Of a stretch of DNA of 64,000 bases, positions 45,992-54,429 are shown one piece after another (within the stretch, counting starts at the first letter, position 1; every line of letters begins with the position of its first letter). The notes beneath the pieces are model-generated. The model did not search any database. It was given only the letters and a program-made list of their open reading frames with translations, and was not told the origin of the DNA. Where the stretch lies: the NCBI GenBank assembly GCA_946407705.1, contig CAMJPC010000003.1, positions 1 through 64,000 of the forward strand, written 5' to 3'. The position numbers were made by a program, and so were the translations under genes. Origin of the DNA: an uncultured Clostridia bacterium (GTDB lineage Bacteria > Bacillota > Clostridia > Saccharofermentanales > Saccharofermentanaceae).

Positions 45992-47043
45992 ACAAAATCC
46001 GGATGATCCCCTCTGCCTTCAGCAATGCGGAAGCCGATCTTTTCGACTCTTCTCTTAAGGCACATGCTGCATTCAGCTGCCTCTTCGCCCGTGCAGATCT
46101 TTCCGTCGTAGAGCAGATACTTCTCTCTGACGTTAACCGGTGAAAGGTTCGGCATCATTACGTTTGCACCTGCAAGAATGCCCTTCTCCCTGCCCAATGA
46201 ATCCGCCGTTCCGAGCGCGGTCGTCGCAGGAAGCAGAACCTTCGGAAACAGAAGTCTGAGTACGGAAAGGAGTCTTAAAGTCACTTCAACGCTTCCTTCC
46301 GGTTCATCTTTAAAAGGTGTGTCCTTGTGAGGAATGAAAGGTCCGATGCCTATCATGTGAGGCTGTAACTCCTGCATGAAAACGATGTCTTCATAAATGT
46401 GATCAAATGTCTGATGCGGTGTTCCGACCATTATTCCGCAGCCTACCTGGAACCCTATCTCTTTCAGATCGAAAAGACACTTCTTGCGTTCCGCCCCGGA
46501 CATTGATGCGGGGTGAAGCATCGAATAGTGTTCTTCATTTGCCGTCTCGTGACGCAGAAGATATCTGTCTGCGCCGGCATCGAAATACTTCTTGTAGCTC
46601 TCGTGAGGCTTTTCGCCGATCGAAAGCGTTACGGCACAGGAAGGATGCTTTTCCTTGATCTTTTTTACCAGATCAACGATCATGTCGTCTGTGAAATGCG
46701 GATCCTCTCCGCCCTGCAGAACGAATGTCTTAAAGCCGATCTTCTCTCCGATGTCGCAGCACGAAAGTATCTCTTCTTCAGTCAATCTGTATCTGTCGGC
46801 GTTTTTGTTGCCGGCACGGATCCCGCAGTAGTAGCAGTTGTTCCTGCAGTAATTCGTGAATTCGATGAGGCCTCTTAAATAGACTTCTTTGTGGAATACT
46901 TTTTCTGAGACCGTCCTTGCAGCCTCAAACAGGTACTCCCTGTTGTCTTCGCCCTCGAATTCCAAAACATACGCTAAGTCTTCACGTGAAATGTTTTGCG
47001 TATCTTTAAGTCTGTCCGTTATGTCTTTAAACCGGTTGTCCAT
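45988..47043 (-). CDS. hydE: [FeFe]-hydrogenase maturation radical SAM enzyme HydE
   Basis: 351 residues. Radical SAM motif NYCRNNCYYCGIR (C66, C70, C73), TFVLQGGEDPHFTDDM, GCGIMVGTPHQTFDHI, FIPHKDTPF and MMPNLSPVNVR match HydE, which makes part of the H-cluster diiron ligand set. HydF, HydG and hydrogenase genes are not in the window. Preceded by two small genes in the same direction. Confidence 0.9.
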   Translation of the reverse strand: MDNRFKDITDRLKDTQNISREDLAYVLEFEGEDNREYLFEAARTVSEKVFHKEVYLRGLIEFTNYCRNNCYYCGIRAGNKNADRYRLTEEEILSCCDIGEKIGFKTFVLQGGEDPHFTDDMIVDLVKKIKEKHPSCAVTLSIGEKPHESYKKYFDAGADRYLLRHETANEEHYSMLHPASMSGAERKKCLFDLKEIGFQVGCGIMVGTPHQTFDHIYEDIVFMQELQPHMIGIGPFIPHKDTPFKDEPEGSVEVTLRLLSVLRLLFPKVLLPATTALGTADSLGREKGILAGANVMMPNLSPVNVREKYLLYDGKICTGEEAAECSMCLKRRVEKIGFRIAEGRGDHPDFV

Positions 47044-47044
47044 C

Positions 47045-47221
47045 TTACAGCTGGCGCCTTACCGTCGTCTGGTATTCGTCTCCGTTTTTGTAATACGGAC
47101 ACTCTTTGGTGGGATGCTGCGAAAGCCTGATCACCTCATCTTCATCGAGGTCAAGATCGCATAAAGCCTCTCCCGTCATCTCATCTATGTAAGCATACTG
47201 GCATGTCTCGCAACTGCTCAT
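47045..47221 (-). CDS. Small cysteine-containing protein, DUF6472-like
   Basis: 58 residues, stop 1 bp before the hydE start, starting at ATG 47221 with AAGGA upstream. Reads MSSCETCQYAYIDE..., with Cys pairs CETC near the start, a lone Cys (ALCDLDL) and a C-terminal CPYYKNGDEYQTT. Matches the DUF6472 pattern as I remember it: CxxC-type N-terminus, acidic middle, CPYY. Possibly binds a metal or cluster. Translationally coupled to the gene upstream by an ATGA overlap. Confidence 0.65.
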   Translation of the reverse strand: MSSCETCQYAYIDEMTGEALCDLDLDEDEVIRLSQHPTKECPYYKNGDEYQTTVRRQL

Positions 47222-47526
47222 GACTTATCCTTCATCTCTTCAAGTAATTCCCTGTTCTTCTCGAGCAGGTCATAAAGCCCGTCTTCAGAAAGCACGCCGC
47301 GCTTCAGATCCGATGGAAGCTTTCCTTCTTCATCGAGTTTAAAATCCGTTTTCCAGCGCCTTCCCGAATAGTACTCTTCAAGTTTACTTATCTCGTTTTG
47401 AAAAGCAAGGAAATGATCGGGATCTTCCTTGGCTTTTTCCAATACAACAGAAGCCTTATCGAAAAGGTCTTCCATGAGGGTTATACGGCCGATGGCTGTC
47501 TCAACTCTGCTTTTCCTGTTCCCCAT
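47218..47526 (-). CDS. DUF4298-family protein
   Basis: 102 residues, mainly helical: EEYYSGRRWKTDFKLDEEGKLPSDLKRGVLSEDGLYDLLEKNRELL follows the DUF4298 signature (YY-SG-W--DF--DE-G-LP-DLKRGVLSED). Function unknown. First of a three-gene run DUF4298-DUF6472-hydE. Confidence 0.78.
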   Translation of the reverse strand: MGNRKSRVETAIGRITLMEDLFDKASVVLEKAKEDPDHFLAFQNEISKLEEYYSGRRWKTDFKLDEEGKLPSDLKRGVLSEDGLYDLLEKNRELLEEMKDKS

Positions 47527-47550
47527 AACTATGGAAATGACTCGAACGCT

Positions 47551-48852
47551 TTACTTTCCGAGCGACATTAACCAGGCTACGAACGAGCGGAACAGCGCAA
47601 GAAGGAACTGTGTTCCGAAAATAGCGCCGACGATGATTCCGAAGATCATGAAGAATCTCTTGAACGACTTCGGCCATGTTCCGACAATGTTGCCCGTCTG
47701 ACCGTTTATGAGAACGCGGTATACCGTTCCGTGGTAATCAAAGGAAGTGATCCAGATCGGAGCCAGAACATACTTGGCACGGATGTTTGTGGCACCGGGC
47801 TGCATGTCGAGCTTGGCAATGGTATCTGCTGCTTCCATTGATTTGATCTCGCGCTTGATCATTTCATAGATCCTGCCCATGGCAGTCTGCCATGCAGCAG
47901 CGCCTTCAATGGTGTAGCTCTCTGACCAGAAACCTGCAAGAAGGTTCGGATCGTATCTCTTCATGAAATTAAGATCGAACTTGGATACCGACTTCCAGAA
48001 AGAGTCCTTTTCGAGACGGCTCGAAGCAACCAGCGTAAGGTTCCTTATGGGCAGCTTGCACGCGCCGGTTGACTTGTGATACTTCGTATACTGATTGTCA
48101 CCGCTTCCGTAGGTACGTCCGAACTTTCCCTTGTAAGGCGTATAAGTATCGCAGTCGAAAACCCAGTACGGAACATAAACACCGACAAGATCAGTGATCT
48201 CTGCATTCTTGACGATATCCATGGGAGAGAATCTCCTGCCTGCGATCCACTTCTTGAACATGGCCTGAGCCTCGTCCTTGCCGATCTTAAACGGAATGAT
48301 GCCGGTCGGTTCAAGAACGCCTGCCATGTCATGCGATTCAGAGATCGAGTTGGAACCGCAGTAAGGACAAAGACCTGACAGTGCGCTTGCCTCGGCAATG
48401 AATCGTCCGCCGCAGGTTCCGCATACTATCTGTTTTGCAGTTGACTGCATCCTGCGGCCAACGTTGTTCTGAAGATCTTCAAAAGTATAACCCAGACCGG
48501 GTGCGGCAGGAATTGTATTTATCTCAACTCTGGAACCGCAGAAATTACAGATCAGGCCGCCTGTCGCAGGATCATATGAAAGAGTTGCACCGCAGGAAGG
48601 ACACTTCTTGTTATCCTGCGAGGTAACATTCTGCACGATGGCCGGAGGTGTCTGAGAATAAACAACACCCTGCTGAGGCACCGGAGTCTGAACGCCTGCT
48701 CTGGGTGCATTACCGAGGTCAACATTCATCTGCTCGATACGATCTTTTTCGAGAACGCTATTGCGTCTCTCCCTTGCTTCCCTGATATTGTTTACCCCGA
48801 AGTGATCTTTGAGGACATCACCGATGGTTGTATCATTCCTGTTGTCTGCCAT
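47551..48852 (-). CDS. YdjG-like TFIIB-type zinc-ribbon membrane protein
   Basis: 433 residues from ATG 48852 (GGAG 8 bp upstream). Ribbons CPSCGATLSYDPATGG...CNFCG and CGTCGGRFIAEASALSG...CPYCG, then GVYVPYWVFDCD, KYVLAPIWITSF, LINGQTGNIVGTWP and a C-terminal membrane segment (FFMIFGIIVGAIFGTQFLLAL). Paralogue of the 588-residue protein at 3562-5328. Confidence 0.72.
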   Translation of the reverse strand: MADNRNDTTIGDVLKDHFGVNNIREARERRNSVLEKDRIEQMNVDLGNAPRAGVQTPVPQQGVVYSQTPPAIVQNVTSQDNKKCPSCGATLSYDPATGGLICNFCGSRVEINTIPAAPGLGYTFEDLQNNVGRRMQSTAKQIVCGTCGGRFIAEASALSGLCPYCGSNSISESHDMAGVLEPTGIIPFKIGKDEAQAMFKKWIAGRRFSPMDIVKNAEITDLVGVYVPYWVFDCDTYTPYKGKFGRTYGSGDNQYTKYHKSTGACKLPIRNLTLVASSRLEKDSFWKSVSKFDLNFMKRYDPNLLAGFWSESYTIEGAAAWQTAMGRIYEMIKREIKSMEAADTIAKLDMQPGATNIRAKYVLAPIWITSFDYHGTVYRVLINGQTGNIVGTWPKSFKRFFMIFGIIVGAIFGTQFLLALFRSFVAWLMSLGK

Positions 48853-48981
48853 TTCCCTCACTCCTTAACAGCCATACAAAATAAACCCTTATCCCGCGGC
48901 TCCATAAACCGCCAAGATAATTGTATCAAAAAATAGAGTGGTTAAAAATATCAAGGGGAATTAATCGTTTGCCGGCACTCC

Positions 48982-49029
48982 GGGAAGCGCTATTCTTCTC
49001 CAGATACTCTGACATGAATGGCGCTTCCC
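48982..49029 (+). terminator. Strong hairpin with T-run, no gene upstream
   Basis: GGGAAGCGCTATTC (48982-48995) pairs with GAATGGCGCTTCCC (49016-49029) across a 20-nt loop, then TTTT on the plus strand. No plus-strand gene precedes it. The rest of 48853-49137 holds only a weak minus-strand promoter match (TTTTTA, 17 bp, TACAAT). Confidence 0.5.
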
Positions 49030-49137
49030 TTTTGCCGATTTCATTATATCAGCACCATTAAATGATTTGCGGGAACGATGAGTCAAGTATGAGTGAAAGC
49101 TGTGTGAATATGGTGACATTCTCTTTACACAGGCATC

Positions 49138-49166
49138 TTGACGCAGGGAATCCTCTGCTGTATTAT
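49138..49166 (+). promoter_or_regulatory. Promoter of the ABC-F attenuator leader
   Basis: TTGACG (49138-49143), 17 bp, TATTAT (49161-49166). Expected start near 49173, giving a leader of about 170 nt. Confidence 0.72.
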
Positions 49167-49198
49167 CTCGGCAGAAATCTGAAAACGGAGGAACACCG

Positions 49199-49219
49199 AT
49201 GAGAAAGACGATCTGCTGA
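49199..49219 (+). CDS. Leader peptide MRKTIC
   Basis: ATG AGA AAG ACG ATC TGC TGA with GGAGG 7 bp upstream. Six codons, inside the ABC-F leader and before the attenuator. Such short reading frames sense ribosome-stalling antibiotics in this gene class. Confidence 0.6.
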   Translation: MRKTIC

Positions 49220-49232
49220 AGTTAATAAACTG

Positions 49233-49315
49233 CCTCGCGGATAAGTCTTTTTGTGTGTTCATTTATATTGCCTTTATTTAGCCGCGCCGCTTCCTTGTGA
49301 CGCGGCTTTTGATTT
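49233..49315 (+). promoter_or_regulatory. Transcription attenuator of the ABC-F gene
   Basis: Terminator: AGCCGCG (49280-49286), 14-nt loop, CGCGGCT (49301-49307), TTTTGATTT. A CGCGG inside the GCCTCGCGGATAAG stretch just upstream could pair with the CCGCG of the terminator 5' arm, forming an antiterminator. Translation of the leader peptide would decide which forms. Confidence 0.6.
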
Positions 49316-49346
49316 ATCCGGCAGAGGGTTTTCGAAAGGAATCACT

Positions 49347-50807
49347 ATGCCAATAATAAACATCAACAACTTGACATTCGGTTATGACGGATCTGAAAAG
49401 GTCATTTTCGATGACGTATCGATCGTATTAGACACTTCATGGAAGCTTGCTCTCGCAGGCAGGAACGGCCGCGGCAAGACGACGTTCTTCAAGCTCCTCA
49501 GAGGTGAACTTCCCTATGGCGGCAGCATCACGGGCGTACCGGAGACCGTTATCTTTCCGATGGACGAACTTCCCGAAAACGAAGACTGGAGAGTCAGAAA
49601 AGAACTCAACTTAATGGGTGCCGACCCGGACATAATGTGGCGTCCTATGGACACTCTGTCGGGAGGAGAAAGAACAAAACTGATGCTCGCAAATCTCTTT
49701 GCATCAGACGGCATCTACCCTCTAATCGACGAGCCGACGAACCATTTGGACAGACAGGGACGAGAAGCCGTCGCTGATTACCTCTCATCGAAGGAAGGAT
49801 TCATCCTGATATCGCACGACCGTGCGTTCCTCGACCGTTGCACGGACCATACACTGGTCATTACAAAGACAGGTCTTGAGCTTGTCGGAGCGTCTTATTC
49901 CGTGTGGTGGGAGAACAACGAACAGCGCATGGAAAGCGAGAAAGCAAGAAACGACCAGCTCAAAAAAGAAATGAGTTCCATCGATGCAGCCATGAAGAAA
50001 AACGCCCAGTGGTCTTCCAAAGCCGAAGGCTACAAGAACAGGAGCAAGGCACCTTCGAAAGTCGCGGAGGATCATTTCAGGAGAGCGTACGAAGCCGAAA
50101 AAGCAAGAAAGCTCATGTCTGCCGCCAAGAACCTCGAAAGGCGCAACGAGCGTAAGCTTGACGAGAAACAAAGCCTTTTAAAAGATCTTGAAAAGACGGA
50201 AACGCTCAAGCTCACTGGCACCGAGCACCACAACAAGACGCCAGTGATCCTGAAGAACATAACACTGAAGCGTTACGGCGAAACTGTTGTCACGGACTTT
50301 TCACTGACCGTAGAGCGCGGAAACAAGATATCCCTTCAGGGCAGGAACGGCTGCGGCAAGAGCACGCTTATCAAGTATCTGGCCGGCAAAGGCGAAGAAG
50401 AAGGCATCACTGCAGAAGGTGATATCTATATCGCAAATGATCTGAAGATCTCTTATGTCGGTCAGGACACCTCTTCCCTGTCCGGTTCACTCTATGATAT
50501 TGCGACGGAACGCGGCTGCGACAAGACCATCTTTTCGACAATACTCATCAAGATGGGATTTACAAAAGAGATGCTCTACCGTGATGTCTCTGCTTTGTCT
50601 CTCGGTCAGAAGAAATTCGTCATGATCGCCCTCTCTCTTTGCGAGCATGCGGACCTCTATCTCTGGGACGAACCTCTGAACTACATAGACGTCTATCTGA
50701 GGCAGGAGATTGAGCGTTTGGTCAAGTGTAACAATGTTACAATGCTCTTTGTAGAGCACGACAGAACCTTTTCAGAAGCGGTCGCTGACAGAGAAGTGGA
50801 AATGTAA
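49347..50807 (+). CDS. ABC-F ribosomal protection protein, Lsa-like
   Basis: 486 residues from ATG 49347 (AAAGGA upstream). Two ABC domains: GRNGRGKTT, LSGGERTKLMLANLFA, PLIDEPTNHLD; then GRNGCGKST, LSLGQKKFVMIALSL and LWDEPLNYID. The spelling DTSWKLALAGRNGRGKTT and the WDEPLNYID motif fit the Lsa/Vga antibiotic-resistance ABC-F group. No membrane segment. Probably displaces lincosamide, streptogramin A or pleuromutilin drugs from the ribosome; the substrate range is not known here. Confidence 0.88.
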   Translation: MPIININNLTFGYDGSEKVIFDDVSIVLDTSWKLALAGRNGRGKTTFFKLLRGELPYGGSITGVPETVIFPMDELPENEDWRVRKELNLMGADPDIMWRPMDTLSGGERTKLMLANLFASDGIYPLIDEPTNHLDRQGREAVADYLSSKEGFILISHDRAFLDRCTDHTLVITKTGLELVGASYSVWWENNEQRMESEKARNDQLKKEMSSIDAAMKKNAQWSSKAEGYKNRSKAPSKVAEDHFRRAYEAEKARKLMSAAKNLERRNERKLDEKQSLLKDLEKTETLKLTGTEHHNKTPVILKNITLKRYGETVVTDFSLTVERGNKISLQGRNGCGKSTLIKYLAGKGEEEGITAEGDIYIANDLKISYVGQDTSSLSGSLYDIATERGCDKTIFSTILIKMGFTKEMLYRDVSALSLGQKKFVMIALSLCEHADLYLWDEPLNYIDVYLRQEIERLVKCNNVTMLFVEHDRTFSEAVADREVEM

Positions 50808-50931
50808 GGTAGTATAATAACGTATAGACAAGCTGTGTCTAAGGCCAGGAAAACAGGCAATTCTCGCTTTGTGTCGTGTTATTTCCCCGAAGGACATCTT
50901 ATCCTTAAACCGTTCGAAAGGAGGCGCAACC

Positions 50932-52056
50932 TTGGATCAGAAAAAGACAGGACAATTTTTAAAGACCCTTCGTAATGAGAAAGGACTTACCCAGGAACAG
51001 CTGGCCAAACATTTCAATGTCAGCAACAGGTCTGTCTCAAGATGGGAGACGGGCAGCAATCTTCCTGATATCTCATTACTGGTCGAGATAGCCGATTTCT
51101 ATGATGTCGACGTAAGGGAGATCATAGACGGGGAAAGGAAAAGCGAGATGATGGATAACGAGACAAGAGAGGTCGCCGGTAAGATGGCGGTCTATGCAGG
51201 CAACGAAAAGAGCAATCTTTTAAGATTCATACAGGTGGCGAGCATTGCGGGAGTGTTCTTATCACTCCTTGCAATGGTACTCCAGGGACTATCGTATGAA
51301 CCTGACTTGAGGCGCTCGGGCGCGATGTTCGCCACATTTGCGGTCTTCATCGTGATGTGCGTGACAACGCTTTATGTAACGGGACTTTTGCAGCGGATTT
51401 CCAAGCACAGAAAAGCTGTAAAAGCGGTCAAGATAATCACGATAATCGCCATGGCGGCAGGCACACACTATCTCATTATGGGCGGCCTGATAGTGGCGCT
51501 TTTCGGTGCCTCGTTCGCGCTATCGCCCATCAAGGTCACTCATGACCCGGCCGATTACAACACATATATCCACAACGTCAAGCCGGCGGGCACGGAAAAC
51601 GAATACTCGATGGGCACCAGGCCGATGTTCGACGTTTTCCCGCAGAAGATCGAGGTGCCCGCGACCGAATTCCAGATAATGTATTACAACCCCTGGGACT
51701 CCCAATACATTTGTTACATGACCCTGGATCATGGCGAAAAATACGATGAAGAGATCAAAAGGCTCAAAGCGATCGGCGTTGACGATTACAAAGGCATCTA
51801 CACGGTGACGGACGAACCTGACGGTTATGATATCATAGCAATGGATTCCGATGAATACTTTGGATTCGTCTATGCCATGATCCCCGAAGGCGCCTCAGGC
51901 AACACAAAGATCACCTACTGTGCGGTCGTTTTCTGCAACTATGCGCCTGACGTGGACGTACATAAATACATGCCGGACAAATACCTGCTCAAAGGCTTTG
52001 ACGCATCTGACAACTCGCCTTACAGGAAAAAGATGTTGAAAAGTGATCAGCAGTAA
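50932..52056 (+). CDS. XRE-family regulator with membrane-spanning C-terminus
   Basis: 374 residues from TTG 50932, with AAAGGAGG 7 bp upstream. HTH (~8-62: FLKTLRNEKGLTQEQLAKHFNVSNRSVSRWETGSNLPDI). Three or four membrane helices (~95-205) follow, then an extracytoplasmic region. Membrane-bound XRE regulators of this form are common in Clostridia; target unknown. A TATAAT lies at 50813-50818. Ends 10 bp into the convergent gene. Confidence 0.85.
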   Translation: MDQKKTGQFLKTLRNEKGLTQEQLAKHFNVSNRSVSRWETGSNLPDISLLVEIADFYDVDVREIIDGERKSEMMDNETREVAGKMAVYAGNEKSNLLRFIQVASIAGVFLSLLAMVLQGLSYEPDLRRSGAMFATFAVFIVMCVTTLYVTGLLQRISKHRKAVKAVKIITIIAMAAGTHYLIMGGLIVALFGASFALSPIKVTHDPADYNTYIHNVKPAGTENEYSMGTRPMFDVFPQKIEVPATEFQIMYYNPWDSQYICYMTLDHGEKYDEEIKRLKAIGVDDYKGIYTVTDEPDGYDIIAMDSDEYFGFVYAMIPEGASGNTKITYCAVVFCNYAPDVDVHKYMPDKYLLKGFDASDNSPYRKKMLKSDQQ

Positions 52057-52595
52057 AAGCTTTCAGTCTTGGGATCCCGTTTTATATAGGCATAGAACTT
52101 TTCGCCAAAGATAACTGCAACTTCGGTCTTAGGTTCGAACTTAAAGTAATTCACGCAGCCGTTGTAACAGAAAGGCTCCTTTCTGCCGTCTATGATCCAA
52201 CCGCCTTCGGCCTTTTCGACCGTAACGTACTCTATGGTTGCCACATTACACTCAAGATTCGCAGGGAGCAGCATCTTCAACTGTTTGGAGTAATGCTGTT
52301 CCCTTGCCTTTTTAAAAGCCCTGTCATCCAAAATGAAGTAAAGGATCGGCAGAAAACCGCTCGCAAATACCAAAGCCAGACATCCGGTTACCGCAAAGAC
52401 ATTCGGATGTCTGTTTATGAAATCAGGACAAAGAAAGCCCCAGAGAAAAAAGGCGATACCCGTGACCGCAGGCATTATGAGAGCTTTCCCCAAAGATGCA
52501 CGATGCACTTTAAAAGCTCCGTAAGGCTCGAACATGACAAGTTCGGGGTTATCGAGAAGTATTTCCCGTTCTTCGGGAGTAACCATGCGTTTCAT
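52047..52595 (-). CDS. Small two-helix membrane protein, unknown
   Basis: 182 residues. Two membrane segments (IMPAVTGIAFFLWGFL and VFAVTGCLALVFASGFLPILYFIL), flanked by soluble ends. No recognised family; C-terminal part is beta-like. 5 bp after the flavodoxin-like gene, so probably co-transcribed. Confidence 0.65.
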   Translation of the reverse strand: MKRMVTPEEREILLDNPELVMFEPYGAFKVHRASLGKALIMPAVTGIAFFLWGFLCPDFINRHPNVFAVTGCLALVFASGFLPILYFILDDRAFKKAREQHYSKQLKMLLPANLECNVATIEYVTVEKAEGGWIIDGRKEPFCYNGCVNYFKFEPKTEVAVIFGEKFYAYIKRDPKTESFYC

Positions 52596-52600
52596 CTGCT

Positions 52601-53146
52601 TCAGATGTTCTTACAGAAGTCTATGATCTCCTGCTTTCTGGGCGCGACATCTTCCTTGTACTCAACGGATGTCAGCCCCAGATGGCCGGAGCGCTCTATC
52701 TCAAGGTGTCCGTAAAAATGCTCGATGCTGCCGATCAACCTTTCACACTCAGGCATGTTCGGGCCGGTCCTCAAAGCGAATGCATAACCCTTCTTCCCTT
52801 CCTTGATCTTTGCGTGAGGCTCGTGGGTATTGCACCACGGAGTACATCTGTCTATGAAAGCCTTATACTGACCCGGGATGTCTGCCCAATAAGAAGGAGC
52901 AACCGATACGATGACATCCGCCTCATCAAATTCGTTCATGATATCCCTGATGACCTGTGCGTCATCCATAACGCATGAAGCCGTCTGATGGCATGCTCTG
53001 CAGCCTTTGCAGAAAGCGAATGAATAATCGTCAATGCATATGCTCCCGGTATCGTAACGGTTGCTTAGTTCATCTTTAATGATCCTGACTATCTCAGCCG
53101 TAGCTCCGGTCCTGACAGGACAGCAATTAATGACCAATGCTTTCAT
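52601..53146 (-). CDS. Flavodoxin-like NADPH-dependent FMN reductase family protein
   Basis: 181 residues from ATG 53146 (GAGGGAG upstream). MKALVINCCPVRTGATAEIVRIIKDEL is the FMN phosphate loop; CKGCRACHQTASCVMDDAQVIRD is the Cys-rich (iron-sulfur-flavoprotein-like) segment; PSYWADIPGQYKAFIDR the flavin edge. Probably a small redox flavoprotein; partner unknown. Confidence 0.85.
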   Translation of the reverse strand: MKALVINCCPVRTGATAEIVRIIKDELSNRYDTGSICIDDYSFAFCKGCRACHQTASCVMDDAQVIRDIMNEFDEADVIVSVAPSYWADIPGQYKAFIDRCTPWCNTHEPHAKIKEGKKGYAFALRTGPNMPECERLIGSIEHFYGHLEIERSGHLGLTSVEYKEDVAPRKQEIIDFCKNI

Positions 53147-53244
53147 TCTTTCTCCCTCTCTTTCCATATTGAATATGATTATACCAATATCAGATCAATG
53201 AGTTATGCGGTAGAATCAGGACATACGATCACCGGAGGTAACGC

Positions 53245-54357
53245 ATGCAGGTCCAGAACCCACAATATAAATACTATAAGAGACTCGAAGGCACATGGAA
53301 GAACAGCGATGGTTCCTGCATTGTCATCTTGGATACATATGGAAATATTAAAATATCTTACGGCGGCTGCGAACTGAGCAGCACTTATCAGGTATATGAA
53401 CCATACGGCACTATGATGACCGGCTTGGGCATGCTCGGTGCCATGTATTCTCCTCATCCGGGTGAACAGCTGAGGTTTATGGTTAACGAGACAAAACTCT
53501 CGGACGGTAATCTGGTACTTTTCGATATCAGGAGCATCTGGTTCGGAAGAGAATCGCTCAACATCGAATGGTTCAATACATCAAAAAACATCCAGGAAAC
53601 AATAATGCTCTTGCGTGATGACGGGAAAACCTGCGAACCCTATACGTGTGAATGCGGTGTGACACACACAAGCAGATTCTGCCCCAACTGCGGTCTCCCG
53701 CGAAAAGAACAAGAGACATTCACCTGCGAATGCGGATTTAGCGGACCTAAAGGAAACTTCTGCCCTAACTGCGGCAAGGTCATCGAAAAAGAATACACAT
53801 GCCAATGCGGGTACATATGCAAAAACGTTAAGTTTTGTCCCAACTGCGGAACCCCTACAGGATTTAAGGTCACAGCTGATCCGGTAATATCTCCGTTTTT
53901 TACAAATGCACCATTAGTACCGGCAGAACCCGAAGAGAAGATCGGATGGAAATGTCCCGGGTGCGGTGCTGAAAACCAGGAAGGCAAGTGCAATGTCTGC
54001 GGCAAAGAGATCGAACCGGTAATGCTTTTCTCCGTAACCACTTACATGACGACTAATCCGCCCGTAACAACCTTCATGACCGTCTATGAGTACTCTGATA
54101 CGCAGCTACTCCTGGATAACAACGGAAAGCGCAAACTGATATCAGCTGACGTCATCGAACCGGCAATGGAGATCATCAGGAAGAACGGACTGGATGACCC
54201 TGACTTCAAAGATCCTTCAGCCAAGGGAATCATGGGAGGTGCTGTATATGTCAGTTTCAAAGATGGAGACAAGTACATACATACTTCACTTCAGGAGCAG
54301 GGATATGCAGTTCAAAGCGCACAAACCTCACTGATGAGTTTGTTCTTCAACGCATAA
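53245..54357 (+). CDS. Protein with four zinc ribbons between two unknown domains
   Basis: 370 residues with GGAGG 7 bp before the ATG. N-terminal beta-rich domain (~1-130: LEGTWKNSDGSCIVIL...). Ribbons: CECGVTHTSRFCPNCG, CECGFSGPKGNFCPNCG, CQCGYICKNVKFCPNCG and CPGCGAENQEGKCNVCG (~135-255). C-terminal domain (~260-370: VTTYMTTNPPVTTFMTVYEY...). No membrane segment or signal. Might bind nucleic acid or act as a scaffold; unknown. Confidence 0.7.
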   Translation: MQVQNPQYKYYKRLEGTWKNSDGSCIVILDTYGNIKISYGGCELSSTYQVYEPYGTMMTGLGMLGAMYSPHPGEQLRFMVNETKLSDGNLVLFDIRSIWFGRESLNIEWFNTSKNIQETIMLLRDDGKTCEPYTCECGVTHTSRFCPNCGLPRKEQETFTCECGFSGPKGNFCPNCGKVIEKEYTCQCGYICKNVKFCPNCGTPTGFKVTADPVISPFFTNAPLVPAEPEEKIGWKCPGCGAENQEGKCNVCGKEIEPVMLFSVTTYMTTNPPVTTFMTVYEYSDTQLLLDNNGKRKLISADVIEPAMEIIRKNGLDDPDFKDPSAKGIMGGAVYVSFKDGDKYIHTSLQEQGYAVQSAQTSLMSLFFNA

Positions 54358-54375
54358 GAGAAACCACGCAAAAAA

Positions 54376-54410
54376 GAACCCCTGAAGTCTGATGACAACT
54401 TCAGGGGTTC
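54376..54410. terminator. Bidirectional Rho-independent terminator
   Basis: Thirteen-bp stem GAACCCCTGAAGT / ACTTCAGGGGTTC, 9-nt loop, T/A runs on both sides, between convergent genes at 54357 and 54430. Confidence 0.85.
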
Positions 54411-54429
54411 ATTTCAATTCTGATGTAAG

